DNA of 9,942 bases from Pseudomonadota bacterium (lineage in GTDB: Bacteria > Desulfobacterota > Desulfovibrionia > Desulfovibrionales > Desulfovibrionaceae): the NCBI GenBank assembly GCA_023438245.1, contig JAEXRD010000094.1, positions 1 to 9,942 of the forward strand, written 5' to 3'. Positions 6,335-9,942 of this stretch are shown here, in pieces. Within the stretch, counting starts at the first letter, position 1. Each line of letters begins with the position of its first letter. The position numbers and the translations under genes were made by a program. Under the pieces are notes generated by a model. That model saw only the letters and a list, made by a program, of their open reading frames with translations. It was not told the origin of the DNA and made no database searches.

Positions 6335-6664
6335 ATGATTGAACTGACCGATGCCGCGAAGGCCCAGCTCGACGGGTACTTCGCGGACAAGGAGAAGAGC
6401 CCCATCCGGGTCTTCCTGGCCAGCGGAGGCTGAGCTGGCCCCAGACTGTCGCTGGCTCTGGATGAGCCGCGTGAGAACGACGACACCTTTGACGTGATGG
6501 GCTACAGCTTCCTGCTGGAGAAGGCCCTGGGCGAAAAAACCGGCGCCATCCGGATCGACATGACCCAGTACGGGTTCACCGTCGAGTCCGAGAATCCCAT
6601 GAGCACTGGCGGCGGGTGCGGCAGCAGCTGCGGAGGCGGGTCCTCCGGCGGGTGCTCCTGCTAA
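6335..6664 (+). CDS. HesB/IscA-like selenoprotein (in-frame TGA = selenocysteine 33)
   Basis: The 109-residue protein is read through TGA at 6431-6433 (codon 33). Residues before it (IRVFLASGG) and after it (AGPRLSLALDEPRE, then YGFTVESENP) match the downstream paralog closely, and Sec33 faces Cys32 of that paralog. In A-type Fe-S carriers of the IscA/HesB family the first metal-binding cysteine sits at this GG-C-xG position. The next cysteine here, C95, is 62 residues further on, close to the IscA spacing. The usual CGC end is replaced by a Gly/Ser/Cys tail with C95, C99, C107 and C109. HesB-like selenoproteins are, to my knowledge, an established prokaryotic selenoprotein family, with the exact function unknown. 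The start has AAGGAGG 6 nt upstream. A SECIS-like hairpin follows the TGA. The gene has its own promoter and terminator. Confidence 0.9.
6450..6471 (+). promoter_or_regulatory. Bacterial SECIS-like hairpin downstream of the selenocysteine TGA
   Basis: CGC (6450-6452), a bulged U (6453), GGCUC (6454-6458), loop UGGAU (6459-6463), GAGCC (6464-6468) and GCG (6469-6471) form an 8-bp hairpin. The loop begins 25 nt after the TGA. A bulged U below the apical stem and a G in the first two loop bases are the features SelB recognises in known bacterial SECIS elements. The paralog encodes the same LALDEP residues with codons that give no such GGCUC/GAGCC pairing, and this copy uses GCT and GAT in place of GCC and GAC. 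Confidence 0.75.
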
Positions 6665-6686
6665 GCTCCACACCACGTTGAGATAC

Positions 6687-6726
6687 GGGGCGGCGTTCCA
6701 CAACGGAGCGCCGCCCCTTTCTTTTT
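6687..6726 (+). terminator. Rho-independent terminator of the selenoprotein gene
   Basis: A 13-bp stem (6687-6699 with 6705-6717, one T-G wobble) with loop ACAAC is followed by TTTCTTTTT (6718-6726). It lies 22 nt after the stop codon and separates the selenoprotein gene from its paralog, so the two are probably transcribed separately. Confidence 0.9.
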
Positions 6727-6833
6727 CCCCGGCGGTGCCGGCGATCATGCAGCCACGGAGGGCCGGGCCAGCCCGGAACTCCTGGACATATCTCCACGCA
6801 AACCTGCAACGGACGTATTGGAAGGAGACGCAT

Positions 6834-7190
6834 ATGATCAGTTTGAGCGACGCCGCCAAGCAGCAGCTCGACGGCTACTTCGAAGGCAAGGACAAAGCCC
6901 CCATCCGCGTGTTCCTGGGCGGCAGCTGCTGCGGTCCCAAGCTCTCCCTGGCCCTGGACGAGCCCCGCGACGGCGACGACAGCTTCGACCTCTCCGGCTA
7001 CACCGTCATCGCCGAAAAAGAGCTGCTGGCCGCCACCGGCGCCATCAGCATCGACATGAGCGAGTACGGCTTCACCGTGGACAGCGAGAACCCGCTCGAG
7101 GCCGGGAGCTGCGGCTCCGGAGGCTGCGGCTCCGGAGGCTGCGGCTCCGGAGGCTCCTCCGGCGGCTGCGGCGGCGGCTGCTCCTGCTAG
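6834..7190 (+). CDS. HesB/IscA-like protein, cysteine paralog
   Basis: The 118-residue protein is a close relative of the upstream selenoprotein, similar over its whole length (for example DAAKxQLDGYF, PIRVFL, LSLALDEPR, YGFTV). Cys32-Cys33 replaces the Gly-Sec-Ala region, with one residue fewer before it. The first tail cysteine (C93) is about 60 residues on, near the spacing of A-type Fe-S carriers. The tail is longer than in the selenoprotein, with CGSGG repeated three times and then GGCGGGCSC, giving cysteines at 93, 98, 103, 112, 116 and 118. A role in iron-sulfur or other metal handling is inferred from the fold; no function is proven. AAGGAG lies 6 nt before the ATG at 6834; a longer frame from 6678 would run through the upstream terminator and is rejected. 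It is flanked by terminators, so it is probably monocistronic. No clear promoter was found in 6727-6820. Confidence 0.85.
   Translation: MISLSDAAKQQLDGYFEGKDKAPIRVFLGGSCCGPKLSLALDEPRDGDDSFDLSGYTVIAEKELLAATGAISIDMSEYGFTVDSENPLEAGSCGSGGCGSGGCGSGGSSGGCGGGCSC
7110..7154 (+). repeat. Three exact 15-bp tandem repeats in the cysteine tail
   Basis: The unit TGCGGCTCCGGAGGC occurs three times without a mismatch at 7110-7124, 7125-7139 and 7140-7154, each coding CGSGG. Exact identity at the third codon positions points to recent slippage or duplication. The number of cysteines in the tail may therefore vary between strains. Confidence 0.9.
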
Positions 7191-7214
7191 AAACCCACGC
7201 CCACCGAGCATCAG

Positions 7215-7250
7215 GCCCCCCGGCTCCAGCACTGGACCGGGGGGCTTTTT
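7215..7250 (+). terminator. Rho-independent terminator of the cysteine HesB-like gene
   Basis: GCCCCCCGG and TCCAG (7215-7229, with one bulged C) pair with CTGGACCGGGGGGC (7232-7245), followed by TTTTT (7246-7250). It lies 24 nt after the stop codon. The next gene, hypA, must have its own promoter in 7251-7310 or depend on read-through; I see no convincing promoter there. Confidence 0.88.
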
Positions 7251-7322
7251 CATGCCGCAACGCCCCCTTCCGAGCCAGCCCGCCCTTGCCGCCCCCGCTC
7301 TTTTGCGCTACGGAGAAGCCCC

Positions 7323-7676
7323 ATGCACGAACTCTCCCTCATCCAAAGCATGCTTGAGATCATCCGCGAGGAGAAGATCAAGCACAACATGACCGCCATC
7401 CACAAGGTGCGCGTGGTCAACGGCGCGCTCTCCGGAGCGGTGAGCGACGCGCTCAGCTTCGGCTGGGAATGCCTGACCCAGGAGGGCGACCTGAAGGGCG
7501 TGACGCTGGAGATCATCGACGCGCCGCTCACCGTGGTCTGCGGCAGCTGCGGCAAGCCCTTCACGCCCGAGGACAAGGCCTACATGCCCTGCCCGGCCTG
7601 CGGAGAGATCCTGGGCCACGACATCACCGGCGGCAAGGAACTCTACATCGAGGAAATCGAGGCCGACATCGAGTAA
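7323..7676 (+). CDS. hypA: Hydrogenase maturation nickel metallochaperone HypA
   Basis: The 117-residue protein has the normal HypA length and features. The N-terminal MHE supplies the nickel-binding His2, and two CxxC pairs (C73-C76 and C90-C93) form the structural zinc site. HypA works with HypB to insert nickel into the large subunit of [NiFe] hydrogenases in the cytosol. The helix after MHELSLIQSMLEII and the VRVVNGALSG segment also fit. GGAG lies 7 nt upstream of the ATG. hypB follows 24 nt downstream, so the two are likely cotranscribed. No hydrogenase structural gene and none of hypC-hypF is in the window. Confidence 0.95.
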   Translation: MHELSLIQSMLEIIREEKIKHNMTAIHKVRVVNGALSGAVSDALSFGWECLTQEGDLKGVTLEIIDAPLTVVCGSCGKPFTPEDKAYMPCPACGEILGHDITGGKELYIEEIEADIE

Positions 7677-7700
7677 GGCCCAGACATACGGAGCGTCCCC

Positions 7701-8366
7701 ATGACCAAGACCGTGACCATCGTACGCAACGTGCTGGAGGCCAACGAGCGCCGCGCCGGCAAGCTGGCCGAGTACTTCGCCGAGAAGAAGATCCTCTGCC
7801 TGAACCTGATGAGCAGCCCCGGCGCGGGCAAGACCAGCCTGCTGGAGCGCACCCTGGCCGACCTGAAGGGCGAGTTCAAGATGGCGGTCATCGAGGGCGA
7901 CCTGCAGACCGACAACGACGCCCGCCGCGTGGCCGCCACCGGGGCCCAGGCCGTTCAAGTCAATACGGAAGGCGGCTGCCACCTGGACAGCTCCATGATC
8001 CAGGACGCCATCGACGTGCTGGACATGGACGGGCTGGACATCCTGTTCATCGAGAACGTGGGCAACCTGGTGTGCCCGGCGGAGTTCAAGCTGGGCGAGG
8101 ACCACAAGGTCAGCATCCTCTCCGTCACCGAGGGCGACGACAAGCCCGAGAAATATCCGCTGATGTTCCACCTCTCCAGCGTGATGCTCTTGAACAAGAC
8201 CGACCTCTTGCCCTACGTGGACTTCAGCCTGGACGCCGCCAGCGCCCACGCCAAAAAGCTCAACAAGGACATCGCCATCTTCCCCGTGGCCGCGCGCAAG
8301 GGCGACGGCCTGGAGGCCTGGTACGACTGGCTGCGCCGCGCCCGGGCGGCCAAGCGCGGGGCCTAA
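7701..8366 (+). CDS. hypB: Hydrogenase nickel incorporation GTPase HypB
   Basis: The 221-residue GTPase delivers nickel with HypA. Visible motifs are the P-loop SSPGAGKTS (38-46), EGDLQTDNDA (65-74), the metal-site Cys-His pair in GGCHLD (C93, H94), NVGNLVCPAEF with C125, SVTEGDDKP (141-149) and NKTD (165-168). C93, H94 and C125 correspond to the metal site in the G domain of other HypB proteins. It is shorter than E. coli HypB: it has neither the N-terminal CxxCGC high-affinity nickel motif nor a histidine-rich stretch, so nickel storage by this protein is unlikely. GGAG lies 7 nt before the ATG. It sits between hypA and a small unknown gene that starts 7 nt after its stop. Confidence 0.95.
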   Translation: MTKTVTIVRNVLEANERRAGKLAEYFAEKKILCLNLMSSPGAGKTSLLERTLADLKGEFKMAVIEGDLQTDNDARRVAATGAQAVQVNTEGGCHLDSSMIQDAIDVLDMDGLDILFIENVGNLVCPAEFKLGEDHKVSILSVTEGDDKPEKYPLMFHLSSVMLLNKTDLLPYVDFSLDAASAHAKKLNKDIAIFPVAARKGDGLEAWYDWLRRARAAKRGA

Positions 8367-8373
8367 CGCCGCC

Positions 8374-8862
8374 ATGTCCCTGCCCCCTGCCCCCGATAGG
8401 GAGGCTCCAAAGCTGGCGGTCATCGTCAGCGCGCCCAGCAAGGAACTCCTCAGCCGCTTCCTGGGCCGCTACGTGCGCATGCCCTTCGGCCTGCACCGCT
8501 GCCAGGTGCGCAAGCGCTACCGCGAGGAATACGGCCTGGCGGTGGTCTCCCGCCCGCTTCAGCCCGGCGCGGACGCCCAGGCCCTGTACGGCCCGCATGA
8601 GCAGAACGCCGTGCTGATCGTGGGCGCGCTTTCGCCTTCTCGGCCAGCCTCCGCCCTCGACGCCACCCGCGCCTGGCTCCAGGCCAAGGGCTTTGCGCCC
8701 ATCGCCGAGCTGGAGGTCGCCCCGAAGCTGGCCGAGTTCGAGTACATCGACCTGGGGGCCGAGGTGGTGAATTTCGTCAACGTGCGCTGCCCCTGGCGCA
8801 ACGAGGAAATCGAGGACATCGAGGCCTACCGCGAGAAGCACGGCAAGGCCTGGTGGGAGTAA
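8374..8862 (+). CDS. Conserved-looking hypothetical protein linked to hypAB
   Basis: I do not recognise this 162-residue protein. It is soluble, with no signal peptide or membrane helix. A hydrophobic strand LAVIVSAP (14-21) precedes an amphipathic helix and a basic region HRCQVRKRYREEYG (41-54). A second strand is NAVLIVGAL (78-86), followed by DATRAWLQAKGF, and YIDLGAEVVNFVNVRCPW comes near the end. The last 20 residues are charged and end in KAWWE. C43 and C139 are its only cysteines. It starts 7 nt after hypB with a weak GGGG-type ribosome binding site, which suggests cotranscription with hypAB and a possible role in nickel-enzyme maturation; this rests on position alone. A separate promoter for mrp follows. 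Codon use is like its neighbours. Confidence 0.75.
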   Translation: MSLPPAPDREAPKLAVIVSAPSKELLSRFLGRYVRMPFGLHRCQVRKRYREEYGLAVVSRPLQPGADAQALYGPHEQNAVLIVGALSPSRPASALDATRAWLQAKGFAPIAELEVAPKLAEFEYIDLGAEVVNFVNVRCPWRNEEIEDIEAYREKHGKAWWE

Positions 8863-8884
8863 GCCCCGGCCCGCGCCCGACCAT

Positions 8885-8912
8885 TTGACACGCCCCGTCC
8901 AGTGCTTACCCT
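8885..8912 (+). promoter_or_regulatory. Probable promoter of the Mrp/NBP35 gene
   Basis: TTGACA (8885-8890) is followed after 16 nt by TACCCT (8907-8912), 55 nt upstream of the ATG. The -35 box is perfect and the -10 box keeps the TA and final T. It lies just after the stop of the preceding gene. Confidence 0.55.
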
Positions 8913-8967
8913 GGCTGGCGATGTCACCTACATTCCCGCCGCACCCCGGCGTTTCCAAGGAGTTCCC

Positions 8968-9843
8968 ATGAGCAAGGCATGCAAGAGCTGTCCCTCGGCC
9001 ACCAAGAGCGGAGGCTGTTCCTCCGGCCACGATCCCAAGAGCTGCGGCGACAAGCCCGTGGACGAGAAGATCGCCAAGACCCTGTCGCGCATCAAGCACA
9101 AGGTCGTTGTGCTCTCCGGCAAGGGCGGCGTGGGCAAGAGCACCGTGTCGGCCAACATCGCCATGGCCCTGGCCCTGGCGGGCAAGCAGGTGGGCCTGCT
9201 GGACGTGGACATCCACGGCCCGAGCATCCCGCGCCTGCTCTCGCTTTCCGATTCCAAGCCGCACATCGAGCCCGACCACATGGAGCCCGTGCCCTACAAC
9301 TCCAACCTCTGGGTCATGTCCCTGGGCTTCCTCATCCCGGACAAGGAAACCGCCGTCATCTGGCGCGGCCCCATGAAGCTCGGGCTCATCAAGCAGTTCG
9401 TGCGCGACGTGACCTGGGGCGACCTGGACTACCTGGTCACCGACTGCCCCCCCGGCACCGGCGATGAACCCCTCGCCGCCCTCCAGACCCTGGGCCAGGA
9501 GGCCCACGCGGTCATCGTCACCACCCCGCAGGGCGTGGCCGTGGACGACGTGCGCCGCTCCGTGACCTTCTGCCGCCAGATGGGCAACCCCATCCTGGGC
9601 ATCGTGGAGAACATGAGCGGGTTCGTGTGCCCCAGCTGCAACACCACCCACGACATCTTCAACTCCGGCGGCGGCGAGGCCCTGGCGCGCGAAATGGGCG
9701 TGCCGTTCCTGGGCCGCATTCCCATGGACCCGGAAGTGGTCCGCAGCGGCGACGAGGGCTACCCCTTCATGAAGGTGCAGGGCGACACCCCCACCGCCCG
9801 CGCCATCGCCAAGATCGTCGAGCCCATCCTGGCTTTGAAGTAA
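8968..9843 (+). CDS. Mrp/NBP35 (ApbC) family Fe-S cluster carrier ATPase
   Basis: The 291-residue P-loop ATPase assembles or carries 4Fe-4S clusters for transfer to target proteins. It has the deviant Walker A GKGGVGKST (51-59), LLDVDIHGPSIPRLL (77-91), TDCPPGTGDEP (158-168), VTTPQGVAVDDVRR (184-197) and the family CxxC pair C221-PS-C224 that binds the bridging cluster of a dimer. The N-terminal 30 residues carry four more cysteines (C5, C8, C17, C26), recalling the ferredoxin-like N-terminal cluster site of NBP35 rather than plain bacterial Mrp. The ATG at 8968 is chosen because AAGGAG lies 5 nt upstream and the N-terminus is then cysteine-rich. A GTG at 8902 lies inside the promoter. Neighbouring HesB-like and Hyp proteins fit a metal-centre assembly region. 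Confidence 0.93.
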   Translation: MSKACKSCPSATKSGGCSSGHDPKSCGDKPVDEKIAKTLSRIKHKVVVLSGKGGVGKSTVSANIAMALALAGKQVGLLDVDIHGPSIPRLLSLSDSKPHIEPDHMEPVPYNSNLWVMSLGFLIPDKETAVIWRGPMKLGLIKQFVRDVTWGDLDYLVTDCPPGTGDEPLAALQTLGQEAHAVIVTTPQGVAVDDVRRSVTFCRQMGNPILGIVENMSGFVCPSCNTTHDIFNSGGGEALAREMGVPFLGRIPMDPEVVRSGDEGYPFMKVQGDTPTARAIAKIVEPILALK

Positions 9844-9859
9844 GATCAGCCTCCGGCGG

Positions 9860-9880
9860 CCGGGGGGACGACGGTCCCGG
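9860..9880 (+). terminator. Weak hairpin after the Mrp/NBP35 gene
   Basis: GGGAC (9865-9869) pairs with GTCCC (9874-9878) around loop GACG. An outer CC/GG pair with a three-base bulge adds to it, and TATTCATTTG follows. It could terminate the mrp transcript, but the stem is short and the T-run poor. Confidence 0.35.
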
Positions 9881-9921
9881 TATTCATTTGATTGGCCCCC
9901 GCACATCCAAACCGAAGCGCC

Positions 9922-9942
9922 CGGCAGAGCATTGCTCTGCCG
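9922..9942. terminator. Perfect hairpin at the window end, probable terminator
   Basis: CGGCAGAGC-ATT-GCTCTGCCG is a perfect 9-bp stem with a 3-nt loop that reaches the last base of the window. It is 79 nt beyond the mrp stop. A T-tract would lie outside the window on the + side, so the call is provisional. It could also belong to a convergent gene. Confidence 0.5.

Noticed and set aside
6431..6433. The TGA as a nonsense mutation making a pseudogene
   Set aside because: Downstream protein sequence is fully conserved with the paralog, the site faces a cysteine, a SECIS-like hairpin follows, and promoter, ribosome binding site and terminator are intact.
6764..6777. GC-rich palindrome CCGGGC-CA-GCCCGG
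   Set aside because: No T-tract and no clear position relative to a promoter; short GC palindromes are common at this base composition.
6678..6833. Upstream extension of the cysteine HesB-like gene to a start at 6678
   Set aside because: The extension reads through the terminator of the previous gene, while the ATG at 6834 has AAGGAG at ideal spacing and aligns with the paralog's N-terminus.
8902..8967. GTG at 8902 as start of the Mrp gene
   Set aside because: It falls between the -35 and -10 boxes of the probable promoter, lacks a ribosome binding site, and adds residues not seen in the family.
8260..9906. Minus-strand open frame of 548 codons over the Mrp gene
   Set aside because: Antisense to the well-supported Mrp/NBP35 gene; its His/Gly/Val-rich composition is a GC shadow.

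Overview
The window looks like chromosome from a high-GC anaerobic deltaproteobacterium, most likely a Desulfovibrio-type sulfate reducer. The signs are very GC-rich codon use, a selenocysteine-coding gene, nickel-enzyme maturation genes (hypA, hypB), an Mrp/NBP35 Fe-S carrier and a flavoprotein with a cysteine motif. This placement is inferred from gene content and style; there is no rRNA gene to confirm it. No insertion sequence, CRISPR array, tRNA or rRNA was found, and almost every boundary shows a clean ribosome binding site, overlap, promoter or terminator, so this is intact, well-ordered DNA.

Layout. (1) 1-365 (+): the C-terminal half of a TauE/SafE-type membrane transporter, ending at a terminator (386-428) that also serves the convergent operon. 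(2) 450-3496 (-): a three-gene operon read from a good sigma-70-like promoter (3531-3560): a membrane-anchored PilZ protein, a flavodoxin-fold protein with a CxxCxxC cysteine cluster, and RmuC. (3) 3497-3767: a spacer with that promoter and a long 21-bp-arm inverted repeat. (4) 3768-6127 (-): a four-gene operon, TetR regulator -> PyrR -> shikimate-kinase-like protein -> CxxCxxxCC cysteine-cluster protein, with 4-nt overlaps at two of its three junctions. (5) 6128-6334: a divergent promoter region. (6) 6335-9843 (+): a selenocysteine HesB/IscA-like protein, its cysteine paralog, hypA, hypB, an unrecognised 162-residue protein, and an Mrp/NBP35 ATPase.

The most interesting part is 6335-7190. 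The first gene is interrupted by an in-frame TGA at codon 33, so a standard gene caller would break or miss it. The protein alignment with its downstream paralog continues through the TGA, which sits against a cysteine. A small hairpin with a bulged U and a G in its loop lies 25 nt downstream, as expected of a bacterial SECIS element. The two copies thus form a tandem selenocysteine/cysteine pair of A-type Fe-S carrier-like proteins with Gly/Ser/Cys-rich tails, each with its own strong terminator. They sit beside genes for nickel delivery (HypA, HypB) and Fe-S delivery (Mrp). A shared job in metal-centre assembly, possibly for hydrogenases, is an inference from this neighbourhood.
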